This document shows positions 35,670 through 44,738 of a DNA stretch of 64,000 nucleotides, piece by piece (the stretch's first letter is position 1; each line of letters opens with the position of its first letter). A program made the position numbers and the translations under genes. The DNA is from Nocardia mangyaensis. GTDB lineage: Bacteria > Actinomycetota > Actinomycetes > Mycobacteriales > Mycobacteriaceae. The notes below the pieces were generated by a model. That model ran no database searches, was not told where the DNA came from, and saw only the letters and a program-made list of their open reading frames with translations. The DNA is taken from positions 4,030,001-4,094,000 of the forward strand of contig NZ_CP018082.1 in the NCBI RefSeq assembly GCF_001886715.1, in the 5' to 3' direction.

Positions 35670-36910
35670 GCACCCCGATCGTCGTGCTGCGGGCGGCGGC
35701 GTGGGTCGAGGTCGAGACCGGGCAGCGACACACGCCGGCCGTGATCGTCGTGCACGGCAACCGGATCACGGCCATCAATCCGGTGGAGGTGCCCGCGGAC
35801 GCTCAGGTCATCGACCTGGGTGCGCTGACGCTGCTGCCCGGGTTGATGGACATGGAGGTCAACCTGCTCATCGGCGGGCCCGACAACCCCTCCGGGCTGC
35901 CGAACCCGATGCACGGCGTGCAGGACGACCCGGTGTATCGGACCCTGCGTGCCTCGGTGAACGCCCGCGTCACCCTGCACGCCGGCTTCACCACGGTCCG
36001 CAATCTGGGCCTGATGGTGAAGACCGGCGGCTATCTGCTCGATGTGGATCTGCACCGCGCGATCGAACAGGGCTGGCTCGAAGGCCCGCGCATCGTCGCG
36101 GCCGGACACGCCATCACCCCGACCGGCGGCCACCTCGATCCCACGATGTTCCAACGTCTCGCCCCGCACATCATGCCGGTGACCGTGGAGGAAGGCCGCG
36201 CCAACGGCGTGCCCCAGGTCCGCGAATCGGTGCGGTACCAGATCAAGTACGGCGCCGAGGTCATCAAGATCTCGGCATCGGGCGGTGTGATGTCGCACGG
36301 CACCGTCGCCGGCGCGCAGCAGTACTCCGACGAGGAGCTGGCCGCGATCGTCGACGAGGCCCACCGTGCCGGGGTGCACGTGGCCGCGCACGCCCACGGT
36401 GACGCGGGAATCCGCGCCTGCCTGCGCGCGGGGGTCGACTGCATCGAACACGGCTCCTTGGCCGAGGACGACACCCTCGCGATGATGGTCGAGCAGGGCA
36501 CCTTTCTGGTGCCGACGAGCTATCTGTCCGAAGGGCTCGACGTCTCCAAAGCCGCACCAGCGCTGCAGAAGAAGGCGGCCGAGATCTTTCCCCGGGCGCG
36601 CGAGACGCTGCGCAAGGCGATCCGTGCCGGAGTCAAGATCGCCTGTGGCACCGACGCGCCCGCGGTTCCGCACGGTCAGAACGCCAAGGAACTGTGGGCG
36701 CTGGTCGACCGCGGGATGACGTCGGCGCAGGCGCTGCGCGCGGCCACGGTCGTGGCCGCCGAACTGATCGGCGTCGACGACCGTGGGCGCCTGGCGCCGG
36801 GGCTGCTCGCCGACATCATCGCCGTACCGGGCGACCCCACACTCGACATCACGACCATCGACGACGTGCGGTTCGTGATGAAGGACGGGCGCGTTCACAA
36901 GCAGCTGTGA
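35666..36910 (+). CDS. Amidohydrolase-superfamily protein lacking the HxH metal motif
   Basis: A 414-residue TIM-barrel protein of the imidazolonepropionase/prolidase-like branch. Most metal residues are present: lysine in GAEVIKISASGGV, histidines in VHVAAHAHGDAG and CIEHGS, and aspartate in IACGTDAPAVPHG. At the end of the first strand, however, PGLMDMEVNLL has Glu64 and Asn66 where active enzymes have HxH. It may use one metal, or have a different chemistry. ATG 35666 overlaps the preceding stop. Hydrolysis of an amide, ester or lactone in the pathway is possible. Confidence 0.85.
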   Translation: MSTPIVVLRAAAWVEVETGQRHTPAVIVVHGNRITAINPVEVPADAQVIDLGALTLLPGLMDMEVNLLIGGPDNPSGLPNPMHGVQDDPVYRTLRASVNARVTLHAGFTTVRNLGLMVKTGGYLLDVDLHRAIEQGWLEGPRIVAAGHAITPTGGHLDPTMFQRLAPHIMPVTVEEGRANGVPQVRESVRYQIKYGAEVIKISASGGVMSHGTVAGAQQYSDEELAAIVDEAHRAGVHVAAHAHGDAGIRACLRAGVDCIEHGSLAEDDTLAMMVEQGTFLVPTSYLSEGLDVSKAAPALQKKAAEIFPRARETLRKAIRAGVKIACGTDAPAVPHGQNAKELWALVDRGMTSAQALRAATVVAAELIGVDDRGRLAPGLLADIIAVPGDPTLDITTIDDVRFVMKDGRVHKQL

Positions 36911-36965
36911 CCAGCCGAACGTCGTTGCCCCACAGCTGAATCCGCGAAACAGATCCGAGGTAGCA

Positions 36966-38489
36966 ATGTCGCCACGTCAGCAGCTCTATATCGGGGGCGC
37001 GTGGGTCGATCCCGCCACCAGCGAGACCATCGAGGTGATTTCGCCGCACACCGAGCAGGTCATCGCGAAGGTCGCCGCCCCGGCACACGCGGATGTCGAT
37101 CGCGCGGTCGCCGCGGCGCGCCGGGCGTTCGACGCGGGCCCGTGGCCACGGATGGACCCGCAGGATCGGGTGGCGATCGTCCGCAAGCTGGCCGAGTTCT
37201 ATCGTGCCCGTGAAGAAGAACTCGCCCAGCTGATCACCAGCGAAATGGGTGCGCCGATCACCTTCTCGCGCTCGGCGCACGCCAAGCTGCCCGGCGTCAT
37301 GATGCGCGCTTTCGCCGACACCGCCGCCGGGTATCCCTGGCAGGAAACCAGAGCCGGTTTTCTCGGCGGCGGTGTCGTCGTCGGCCACGAACCGGTGGGG
37401 GTCGTGGCGGCGATCATCCCGTGGAACATGCCGATGTTCCTGACCGTGGGAAAGCTGATTCCGGCGCTGCTGGCTGGATGCACGGTGGTACTCAAACCCT
37501 CTCCGGAGACACCGCTCGACGCCCAGTTCATGGCCGAGTTGCTCGATCAGGTCGGTCTGCCCCCCGGAGTGGTCAGCATCCTGCCGGGTGGGCGGGAGGT
37601 CGGGCGCCATCTGGTCTCGCACCCGGGAGTGGACAAGGTTTCGTTCACCGGTTCCACCGCGGCGGGCAGGCAGGTGGCCGAGGTCTGTGGTTCCGCGCTG
37701 CGCCGGGTCAGCCTCGAACTCGGCGGCAAATCCGCCGCGGTGGTCCTCGATGACGCCGATCCGGACGCTGTCGCCACCGGCATGACGGTTGCCGGGCTGA
37801 TGAACGGTGGGCAGGCCTGCGTCGCCCAGACCAGGGTGCTGGTCCCCCGGCACCGGCGGCACGAATTCGTCGACGCGCTGGTGAGTGTGGTCGAAAACCT
37901 CACTGTGGGCGATCCGTTCGATCCCGCGACGCGCGTCGGTCCGATGGTCTCGCACCGTCAGCAGCAGCGGGTGCGCGAGTACATCGACCTCGGCGAGCGC
38001 GAAGGCGCCCGTCTGCTGCTGGGCGGCACCGCTGTGCCGGCGGGCCTCGCGCGCGGCTGGTATGTCCGGCCCACCGTGTTCGCCGACGTGGACAACTCCA
38101 TGCGGATCGCACAGGAGGAGATCTTCGGTCCCGTTCTGAGCGTGATCGCCTACACCGACGACGAGCACGCCGTGTCCCTCGCCAACGACACCGAATACGG
38201 GCTCTCCGGCTCGGTGTGGTCACCCGACATCGAGCGCGCCACCGGAATCGCCCGCCGGGTGCGCGCGGGCACCCTCGGCATCAACGAGCCCTACAGCATG
38301 GATCCCGTCGCACCGTTCGGCGGAGTCAAGAACAGCGGCTACGGCCGCGAATTCGGTGTCGAGGGCCTCGCCGGCTACCTCGACACCGTGTCCCTCTCGA
38401 TTCGCCCCGCAGTGGTGAATCCCCCCGTCTCGCCGGCGAGTACGGTCGGCGCGAGCCGCGCAGCAGGGCCGCCGAGGGAAACCTCATGA
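36966..38489 (+). CDS. Aldehyde dehydrogenase (first of three)
   Basis: A 507-residue NAD(P)-dependent aldehyde dehydrogenase. The catalytic glutamate is in RVSLELGGKSAAVV, the cysteine in MNGGQACVAQTRVLVP; IIPWNMPMF and FTGSTAAGRQV are cofactor-site motifs. Start 36966 has GAGG six bases upstream. It ends the operon that begins with the SDR gene, facing a convergent tetR gene 29 bp away. It would oxidise an aldehyde made by an oxygenase or the SDR to an acid ready for CoA activation. Confidence 0.92.
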   Translation: MSPRQQLYIGGAWVDPATSETIEVISPHTEQVIAKVAAPAHADVDRAVAAARRAFDAGPWPRMDPQDRVAIVRKLAEFYRAREEELAQLITSEMGAPITFSRSAHAKLPGVMMRAFADTAAGYPWQETRAGFLGGGVVVGHEPVGVVAAIIPWNMPMFLTVGKLIPALLAGCTVVLKPSPETPLDAQFMAELLDQVGLPPGVVSILPGGREVGRHLVSHPGVDKVSFTGSTAAGRQVAEVCGSALRRVSLELGGKSAAVVLDDADPDAVATGMTVAGLMNGGQACVAQTRVLVPRHRRHEFVDALVSVVENLTVGDPFDPATRVGPMVSHRQQQRVREYIDLGEREGARLLLGGTAVPAGLARGWYVRPTVFADVDNSMRIAQEEIFGPVLSVIAYTDDEHAVSLANDTEYGLSGSVWSPDIERATGIARRVRAGTLGINEPYSMDPVAPFGGVKNSGYGREFGVEGLAGYLDTVSLSIRPAVVNPPVSPASTVGASRAAGPPRETS

Positions 38490-38518
38490 GCGAGCGGAGT
38501 CGAGGCGGGCGGTCGCGC

Positions 38519-39121
38519 TCAGGGCAGCTCGATCGCCGACATGTACATCTCGAGGATCGGTCCGTAGAGGTCGACGCCGTCGAGTTCGGTGCCGATAACG
38601 ACCAGAGGCGTCGTGTGGATGAGCACTCTCGCCATCGTCATCGGCGGAATCAGCGAGGTCGCTCCGAGGCGGTCGAGATTCTCGATGATGAATCGCCCCA
38701 AGGCTTCCACCGCCTCTTCCCGCCGAGCCGCCACCCGTTCCCTGACCTCGGGGTTGCGCAGCAGGTACAGCGTGAACTCCATACCGAGTGCGGCGTGCTC
38801 GGTGCCGCGTTCGGCGGCGAGCCGACGCCACAACTCGCCGACTCGGTCCAGTTCTTCGGCGCCCATTCTCGATGCGGCCGCCAGCACCTCGGCGAACATG
38901 TCGAAGTAGCGCTGCAGATATCGATCGTTCACCTCGAGGAAGAGCTCTTCCTTGGTGGCGAAGTGCTTGTAGATCGCGCCCTTGGTGTAGCCGGCGGCAT
39001 GCGCGATGTCATCGAGTGTCGCCGCCGCGAAGCCTTTGTCGGCAAATACTTCTTCGGCAGCATCCAGGAGCAGCCCCCTGGTGCGCTCGAGTCTCCGTTC
39101 TCGGGTCCAACGCTCAGCCAT
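38519..39121 (-). CDS. TetR-family regulator divergent from the AveC-MoxR-mce operon
   Basis: A 200-residue TetR repressor. Its DNA-binding domain (about 10-58) reads RGLLLDAAEEVFADKGFAAA then TLDDIAHAAGYTKGAIYKHF. The start at 39121 gives MAERWTRERRLERTRG; longer starts reach into the operator. A 15-bp palindrome lies 35 bp upstream in the divergent promoter. It probably represses the long importer operon and itself. Confidence 0.87.
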   Translation of the reverse strand: MAERWTRERRLERTRGLLLDAAEEVFADKGFAAATLDDIAHAAGYTKGAIYKHFATKEELFLEVNDRYLQRYFDMFAEVLAAASRMGAEELDRVGELWRRLAAERGTEHAALGMEFTLYLLRNPEVRERVAARREEAVEALGRFIIENLDRLGATSLIPPMTMARVLIHTTPLVVIGTELDGVDLYGPILEMYMSAIELP

Positions 39122-39156
39122 GCCAGCGATTATGGCACGAATCTTAGAAACCCTCT

Positions 39157-39171
39157 GGAATCTGAGATTCC
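39157..39171. promoter_or_regulatory. Palindromic operator between tetR and the mce operon
   Basis: GGAATC-TGA-GATTCC is a perfect 15-bp palindrome lying 36 bp from the tetR start and 46 bp before the leader ORF. A related GAATCTTAGA half-site lies just before it (39138-39149). It is the likely site for the TetR protein encoded at 38519. Confidence 0.6.
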
Positions 39172-39216
39172 CAGTGGTATATTTCTGTTCGTACAGATAC
39201 TTCAGGAGCGTGACCG

Positions 39217-39321
39217 ATGACTCCTTCATCGACTACCACGGCCATCGCCGATTCCATTCCGAATTTCGCGCGCATCGACGCACATCGGACCACAAGATTC
39301 CATCGAGGAGGTGCGCTGTGA
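39217..39321 (+). CDS. 34-residue leader ORF coupled to the AveC-like gene
   Basis: ATG 39217 follows AGGAG (39204-39208) by 8 bases. The product starts MTPSSTTTAIADSIPNFARI and ends with a basic His/Arg-rich tail (AHRTTRFHRGGAL). Its stop TGA overlaps the GTG of the next gene (GTGA), and the second gene's Shine-Dalgarno lies inside it. This is the first translated frame of the importer operon. It could set the expression level by coupling, or be a tiny functional peptide. No homologue is known to me. Confidence 0.6.
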   Translation: MTPSSTTTAIADSIPNFARIDAHRTTRFHRGGAL

Positions 39322-40499
39322 GCGAACCGACGGGGCCGAAAAAGGGAACCACCATCACCGAGCCACTCGACAGTGTGGCGACCCTCGGCGCAAAAGTTCA
39401 ATCCACCAGCAAAGCCGTCAAGATCTGGGCCACCGTCGGCGGCTTGATCCTCGCCTTCCAGATATATGTGTGGTTCCGCTGGCTCACCGGTCCCAATTTC
39501 GAGCGGGTGCCCACCGGGCCGAGCGATCCGCCGACCTTCATGAAGGTGATTCTCACCGTCTGGACCGTGGTGATCCTGCTCGGTCTGCCGATCGGCATGT
39601 ACTTCTTCATCATCCGGCCATGGCTACGCGAGCGGCGAATAACGCTCGACGGCATGCTGTTCGTGGCCTGCGGTCTGATGTTCTTCCAGGATCCACTGCT
39701 GAACTACTTCAATACGTGGAGTACGTACAACACCTGGATGTTCAACATGGGCTCCTGGGTGCAGGACGTGCCGGGCTGGCAATCCTATGGCGAACCGGGC
39801 GCCATGATGGCCGAACCGATCCTGATGAACGCGCCGGGCTACTCGTATGGCGTCCTGCTGTGCACGATCCTCGGCTGCTGGGTGATGCGAAAGACCAAGC
39901 AGCGGTTCCCCAATATCAGCACGATGGGGCTGATCGGTGTACTGCTCGTCTGGACATTCTTCTTCGATCTCGTCATCGAAGGTCTGTTCCTGATGCCGAT
40001 GGGTCTTTTCACCTATCCCGGCGCACTCCAGGATTGGTCGATCAACGCCGGAACCTACTATCAGTGGCCATTGTATGAAGGCCTCATGTGGGGCGGTGTC
40101 CAGGCGGCCCTCTGCTCGCTGCGCTATTTCACCGATGACCGCGGCCGGACCTTCGTCGAACGTGGCTTGGACCAGGTCCGGGGCGGATTCGTCAAACAAC
40201 AGTTCACGCGTTTCCTGGCGATCTTCGCGGCGGTCAGCACATTCTTCTTCGTGGGCTACAACCTGCCCGCGCAGTTCTTCGCCCTGCACACCGATCCCTG
40301 GCCCGAGGACATCCAGAAGCGCTCCTACTTCAACATGGGCATCTGTGGTGAGGGAACCGACCGGCTCTGCCCGCATCCGGATCTGCCGGTGCCTTTCCGA
40401 AACAGCGGCTACATCGATTCCAACGGCCAACTCGTCATGCCCGAAGGCACCGAGATGCCGACGATCGTTCCTTTCGCCGACACCGAGAAAGGCAACTGA
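39318..40499 (+). CDS. Spirocyclase AveC-like integral membrane protein
   Basis: A 393-residue membrane protein with about seven or eight hydrophobic segments (for example VKIWATVGGLILAFQIYVWF and VILTVWTVVILLGLPIGMYF). The conserved FQDPLLNYFNTWSTYNTW and MNAPGYSYG blocks place it in the AveC family, named after the avermectin spirocyclase. Family members outside avermectin clusters have no assigned activity. The start GTG 39318 follows GAGGAGG and overlaps the leader ORF. Presence ahead of MoxR/VWA and mce genes suggests a membrane enzyme acting on a hydrophobic, perhaps terpenoid, substrate. Confidence 0.72.
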   Translation: MSEPTGPKKGTTITEPLDSVATLGAKVQSTSKAVKIWATVGGLILAFQIYVWFRWLTGPNFERVPTGPSDPPTFMKVILTVWTVVILLGLPIGMYFFIIRPWLRERRITLDGMLFVACGLMFFQDPLLNYFNTWSTYNTWMFNMGSWVQDVPGWQSYGEPGAMMAEPILMNAPGYSYGVLLCTILGCWVMRKTKQRFPNISTMGLIGVLLVWTFFFDLVIEGLFLMPMGLFTYPGALQDWSINAGTYYQWPLYEGLMWGGVQAALCSLRYFTDDRGRTFVERGLDQVRGGFVKQQFTRFLAIFAAVSTFFFVGYNLPAQFFALHTDPWPEDIQKRSYFNMGICGEGTDRLCPHPDLPVPFRNSGYIDSNGQLVMPEGTEMPTIVPFADTEKGN

Positions 40500-40500
40500 C

Positions 40501-41316
40501 ATGACCAGTCGATCCAGCGCTGTACTCGACGTTCCGCAGGCTCCGTTCTACAAGGCAGTCGGTGATGAGGTCGCGGTCTTTCGCGCGGCGGCGGTCGGCG
40601 GTCTGCCGCTCCTGCTCAAGGGCCCGACCGGCTGCGGTAAGACCCGCTTCGTGGAGACCATGGCCGCCGAGCTCGGCCGGGACCTGATCACCGTCGCCGG
40701 CCACGAGGACATGACCTCGGCCGATCTCGTCGGCCGCTTCCTGCTCAAGGGTGGCGAAACGGTCTGGGTGGACGGCCCGTTGACGCGGGCTGTACGGTCC
40801 GGCGCCATCTTCTATCTCGACGAAGTCGTGGAAGCGCGCCAGGACACCACCGTGGTGATCCATCCGCTCGCCGATCACCGCCGCGAGCTTCCGGTCGACC
40901 GGCTCGGGGTCACCTTGCCCGCGGCACCCGGATTCCAGCTGGTGATCTCCTACAACCCCGGCTACCAAAGCGTTCTGAAGAATCTCAAGGAGTCGACTCG
41001 GCAGCGATTCGTCGCCATCGAACTCGGCTTCCCGCCCCCGGACATCGAACGTGAGGTGATCGCCCACGAATCCGGGGTCGACACCGAGACCGCGCGAGCG
41101 CTGGTCGCGGTCGGCAGCGCCATCCGCAACCTGGACAACTCGCCGCTGCGCGAGGTGTCCTCCACCAGGATGCTGATCCTCGCCGGTGGACTCGTCTCCG
41201 GCGGACTGGACCTGCGCACTGCCGTCCGATCGGCGGTCGTGCAGGCGCTGTCCGATGACGCGGATATCGTTGCCGCCCTTGGTGAACTCGTCGACGCCGT
41301 CCTGCCGCGACCATGA
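40501..41316 (+). CDS. MoxR/CbbQ/NirQ-type AAA+ ATPase
   Basis: A 271-residue AAA+ chaperone. Walker A is LLKGPTGCGKTRFVETM; Walker B is AIFYLDEVVEARQDTT; the CbbQ-type sensor region is LVISYNPGYQSVLKNLKEST. CbbQ/NorQ proteins, with a VWA partner, open or remodel a target enzyme, for example Rubisco or nitric oxide reductase, often inserting or exposing a metal. The partner VWA gene overlaps by 4 bp. The target here is unknown; the AveC-like protein just upstream, or a Rieske or non-heme iron enzyme, are candidates. Confidence 0.9.
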   Translation: MTSRSSAVLDVPQAPFYKAVGDEVAVFRAAAVGGLPLLLKGPTGCGKTRFVETMAAELGRDLITVAGHEDMTSADLVGRFLLKGGETVWVDGPLTRAVRSGAIFYLDEVVEARQDTTVVIHPLADHRRELPVDRLGVTLPAAPGFQLVISYNPGYQSVLKNLKESTRQRFVAIELGFPPPDIEREVIAHESGVDTETARALVAVGSAIRNLDNSPLREVSSTRMLILAGGLVSGGLDLRTAVRSAVVQALSDDADIVAALGELVDAVLPRP

Positions 41317-43007
41317 CCGACAACGATCCGAACGGGCCTGAGCGCTTCAGACTCCTCGCCACCCATCTCGCCGGCAGGTCTGTGGCCATCGCAGAGCTGC
41401 CGGCGGGTGGGATCCCCTTCACGAACGGCCAGATCATGTTCGTGTCGGGGGGAGGTACCGATGCCGAGCAACGCCGCGAAGTACTCGTGCAGAGCGCGTT
41501 GCTCGGTGCCGGGAGCCTGGATCCGGCGTTGGTACGGTCACTGCGCGGGCGTCCCTCCACGGCGCGCCGCTATCTGGCCCTCGAAGGCCGTCGCGTCCTC
41601 GCCGAACTCGCCCAACGGCTTCCGCTCGCCGCCGGGCTCGACCTCGAGGGCGAACCGAACACCGCGAGCGCGGCGGATTCCCTCGCGGCGGCGAAGGGGA
41701 AAGTGCCAGTCGCCGAGCCCCCGGCGTGGTTCGGCACGATCAGACCCTCCCAATTGGTCGCGTCGAACATCGGCGCGGGCGGGCGGGCCAGTGACCAGGA
41801 GCTGCGCCTGGAATTCGACCTCAGCGAGATCCCCGAGGCCGATGACGAGGTCGAGGACGACGTCGAGAAGGGCGAGGAGAGCAAGATTCTCAAACTCTTC
41901 GAGAATCCGCTCTTCAGCGGCAAGTCGATGATGGAGTTCCTCCGCAAGACGATGGGTAGCTCGCGTTCGGACGGGGACGGCCCTGCCGGGGCCGAAGCCC
42001 CGGTCAGCGCGGTGCGGCGGGCGCCGAAGGTGGGACCGGAGGCCCGGCCGCTGCCCACCCGGATCAAGTTCACCGATGCCGACAAGCCCGGCGCCGCAGC
42101 CGGCATCGGCGGTGCCCTTCATCCGGAGTGGGACGTTTTCAACGACCGCTACAAGCCGGATTGGTGCCGAGTCATCGATTTTCCGCTGACGGTTCCGGCC
42201 GACATCTCGGCCGCCCGTGTTCCCGAGGACGATGTGCTCCGACGACGGCTGGCTCGGGTGGGGCTGGGCCCGAAGGTGCTGCGCGGGCGGGCCGATGGCG
42301 ACGAGCTCGACATCGAGGCCCTCATCGATCTGTTCGTCGACCTGCGTTCGGGCTACTCGCGCCCGGAGAACGTGTACCTGGAACATCGCAAGCTCGAACG
42401 CAATCTCGGCGTCATGATCCTGATCGATGCCTCCGGATCGGCCACCGATGCCGATCTGGAGGGCCTGTCGGTACACAACCATCAGCGGCGCGCGGCCGCC
42501 ACGCTGGCGGTCACCCTGGAAGAGCTCGGTGACCGAGTCGCGGTGTACGCCTTCCGCTCCGAGGGTCGCCACGCGGTTCACCTGCCTGCGATCAAAACCT
42601 TCGATCAGCGCTTCGGCGCCGTCGGACGAGCCAGGCTCAATCAGCTCGAGCCTTCGAACTACACCCGGCTGGGCGCGGGCATCCGCGGTGCGGGCGAGAT
42701 CCTCAAGAACCAAGCGGGCACCCAGAACCGACTGTTGGTCGTGCTCTCGGACGGCTGTCCCTACGACGGCGGCTACGAAGGCCGCTACGCCGAGGCCGAT
42801 GCGGCCAAGGCACTCGAGGAGCTGCGCACCGAAGGTGTCGCCTGCCTGTGTCTGTCGATCGGTACCACCACGCCCGCCGATGCTCTCGAGCGCGTCTTCG
42901 GCTCGGCCAGTCATGCCAGTGCGGCGACCCTGAGCGAACTGAGCCCGCACATGGATGAACTGTTCCTGTCCTCCCTTCGGGAGCTCGCCGCGCCCACACC
43001 GCGGTAG
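41313..43007 (+). CDS. VWA-domain protein (CbbO/NorD-like), MoxR partner
   Basis: A 564-residue protein. The C-terminal 200 residues form a von Willebrand factor A domain with the metal-binding MIDAS motif MILIDASGSATD, the threonine in SNYTRLGAG and the aspartate in LVVLSDGCPYDGGY. The acidic middle part (DLSEIPEADDEVEDDVEKGE) and the N-terminal helical region are adaptor segments. In CbbQO and NorQD pairs this subunit docks the ATPase on its target. It overlaps the MoxR gene and precedes the YrbE genes by 33 bp. Confidence 0.88.
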   Translation: MTDNDPNGPERFRLLATHLAGRSVAIAELPAGGIPFTNGQIMFVSGGGTDAEQRREVLVQSALLGAGSLDPALVRSLRGRPSTARRYLALEGRRVLAELAQRLPLAAGLDLEGEPNTASAADSLAAAKGKVPVAEPPAWFGTIRPSQLVASNIGAGGRASDQELRLEFDLSEIPEADDEVEDDVEKGEESKILKLFENPLFSGKSMMEFLRKTMGSSRSDGDGPAGAEAPVSAVRRAPKVGPEARPLPTRIKFTDADKPGAAAGIGGALHPEWDVFNDRYKPDWCRVIDFPLTVPADISAARVPEDDVLRRRLARVGLGPKVLRGRADGDELDIEALIDLFVDLRSGYSRPENVYLEHRKLERNLGVMILIDASGSATDADLEGLSVHNHQRRAAATLAVTLEELGDRVAVYAFRSEGRHAVHLPAIKTFDQRFGAVGRARLNQLEPSNYTRLGAGIRGAGEILKNQAGTQNRLLVVLSDGCPYDGGYEGRYAEADAAKALEELRTEGVACLCLSIGTTTPADALERVFGSASHASAATLSELSPHMDELFLSSLRELAAPTPR

Positions 43008-43040
43008 CGAGACATCGACACCGGAAAGAAAAGGCGCGCA

Positions 43041-43880
43041 GTGGAACCCACAGCATCCGCGGTCACCGAGATCAAGGACTGGTCGAAGGAATACACCCGG
43101 CGGCACCCGATCGCCTCGCTGCAGACGGTCGGACGACAGGTCCAGCTCGGCGGGCAGGCGTTTCGCCATCTCGTCACCGACATCGCGACCCGCCGCTTCC
43201 CCTTCGACGAGTTCGTCCGGCAGGCGGTGTTCATGGTGAAGACCTCCCTGCTGCCGACGGTGGCTGTGGCAGTGCCGATCAGCGCGACCTTGTCCATCCA
43301 ATTCGGTTTGCTGGCAGGGCAAGTCGGGGCAACGGCACTGGCCGGTGCCGCGAGCGGCTTGGCGGTGATCCGCCAGTCGGCGCCGCTGGTCACCGCCATC
43401 CTGCTGGCCGCGGCGGTGGGTTCGGCGCTGTGCGCCGATCTGGGCTCACGCAAGATCCGCGAGGAGATCGACGCCATGGAGGTGATGGGGGTCTCGGTGC
43501 TGCGCAGGCTGGTGGTGCCGCGACTGGCCGCCGGGATCCTCATCGCCATGGCTCTCACGGCCGTCAGCTGTTTCGTCGGATTTCTCGCCGGCTACCTGTT
43601 CAACGTCTATGTCCAGGATGGAACCCCAGGCAGCTACATGGCGACCTTCTCTTCCTTCGCCACCTCCGGTGATCTGTACCTGGCGATGATCAAGGCGGCG
43701 GTGTTCGGGGTGATCGTCGTGGTCATCGCGTGCGAGAAGGGCCTCAACACCCGGGGAGGGCCCGGTGGCGTAGCGAACTCGGTCAACGCCGCCGTGGTGG
43801 CTTCCATCGTGGTGCTGATGGTCGTCAATCTCGGATTCACCCAGATCTACACGATGCTGTTCCCGAGGACGACCCTGTAA
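43041..43880 (+). CDS. yrbEA: MlaE/YrbE-family ABC permease, YrbEA position
   Basis: A 279-residue permease with about five or six helices. The MlaE signature region includes ADLGSRKIREEIDAMEVMGV. It forms the inner-membrane channel of the Mce lipid importer together with YrbEB and an Mkl-type ATPase encoded elsewhere. The start is GTG 43041, with an AAAAGG sequence upstream. Its stop shares one base with the ATG of yrbEB. It is the first transport gene of a complete mce set. Confidence 0.93.
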   Translation: MEPTASAVTEIKDWSKEYTRRHPIASLQTVGRQVQLGGQAFRHLVTDIATRRFPFDEFVRQAVFMVKTSLLPTVAVAVPISATLSIQFGLLAGQVGATALAGAASGLAVIRQSAPLVTAILLAAAVGSALCADLGSRKIREEIDAMEVMGVSVLRRLVVPRLAAGILIAMALTAVSCFVGFLAGYLFNVYVQDGTPGSYMATFSSFATSGDLYLAMIKAAVFGVIVVVIACEKGLNTRGGPGGVANSVNAAVVASIVVLMVVNLGFTQIYTMLFPRTTL

Positions 43881-44734
43881 TGGCCAGCGTGTATCGCCCG
43901 CCCGGAGTTCGGACGGTGCTCTCCATGGCGGCCGGACCAGGGCGCGCTGTCATCCGGCTCGGGCACATGTTCACCTTCTTCGTGCGCGCGGTGGTCTCGA
44001 TCCCGGTGGCCCTGCGCCACTACGGTCGCGAGACCCTGCGAATCCTGGCCGATGTGACCTGGGGCAACGGCGCACTCATCGTCGGCGGCGGAACGGCGGG
44101 AGTGATGATCATCCTGGGCGCCGCCGCCGGCGGAATCGTCGGCATCGAGGGCTTCAACGCCTTGAAGTTGCTCGGCATGGAACCGGCGACCGGGATGATC
44201 GCCGCGACGGCGGCGACGCGCGAACTGGCCCCGATCATGGCCTCGATCGCCTTCGCCGCGCAGGCTGGGTGCCGATTCACCGCGCAGCTGGGAGCCATGC
44301 GGATCGCCGAGGAGATCGATGCCCTCGACGCGATCGCGATCCGCCCCGTGCCCTTCCTCGTCTCGACGCGGTTGATCGCGGCGATCGTGGCGGTGATCCC
44401 CCTGTACCTGGCCGCGCTGGCCGCGGACTACCTCGCCGTCGAGCTGTTCGTCGGCCTCGTGGGCGGACAATCGTTCGGGACCTACGCGCACTACTTCGAC
44501 CTCGTACTCAGCGGCACCGACGTCTTGTTCTCGCTGTTGAAGGCCATCGTCTTCGTCACCATCACCACCACGATCCAGTGCTACTACGGCTATTACGCGC
44601 GTGGCGGCCCCCAGGGGGTCGGTGTCGCGGCCGGTCGCGCGATGCGCGCGAGCATCACCGTGATGATCTCGGTGAATCTTCTGATGACGTTGGCGCTGTG
44701 GGGATTCGACGCCGGTTCCAGGATCAGTGGGTGA
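43880..44734 (+). CDS. yrbEB: MlaE/YrbE-family ABC permease, YrbEB position
   Basis: A 284-residue partner permease. The MlaE signature reads FTAQLGAMRIAEEIDALDAI, with hydrophobic helices on both sides. The sequence is clearly different from YrbEA, as usual in mce operons, where the two permeases form a heterodimer. ATG 43880 overlaps the yrbEA stop by one base. Confidence 0.93.
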   Translation: MASVYRPPGVRTVLSMAAGPGRAVIRLGHMFTFFVRAVVSIPVALRHYGRETLRILADVTWGNGALIVGGGTAGVMIILGAAAGGIVGIEGFNALKLLGMEPATGMIAATAATRELAPIMASIAFAAQAGCRFTAQLGAMRIAEEIDALDAIAIRPVPFLVSTRLIAAIVAVIPLYLAALAADYLAVELFVGLVGGQSFGTYAHYFDLVLSGTDVLFSLLKAIVFVTITTTIQCYYGYYARGGPQGVGVAAGRAMRASITVMISVNLLMTLALWGFDAGSRISG

Positions 44735-44738
44735 CCCG

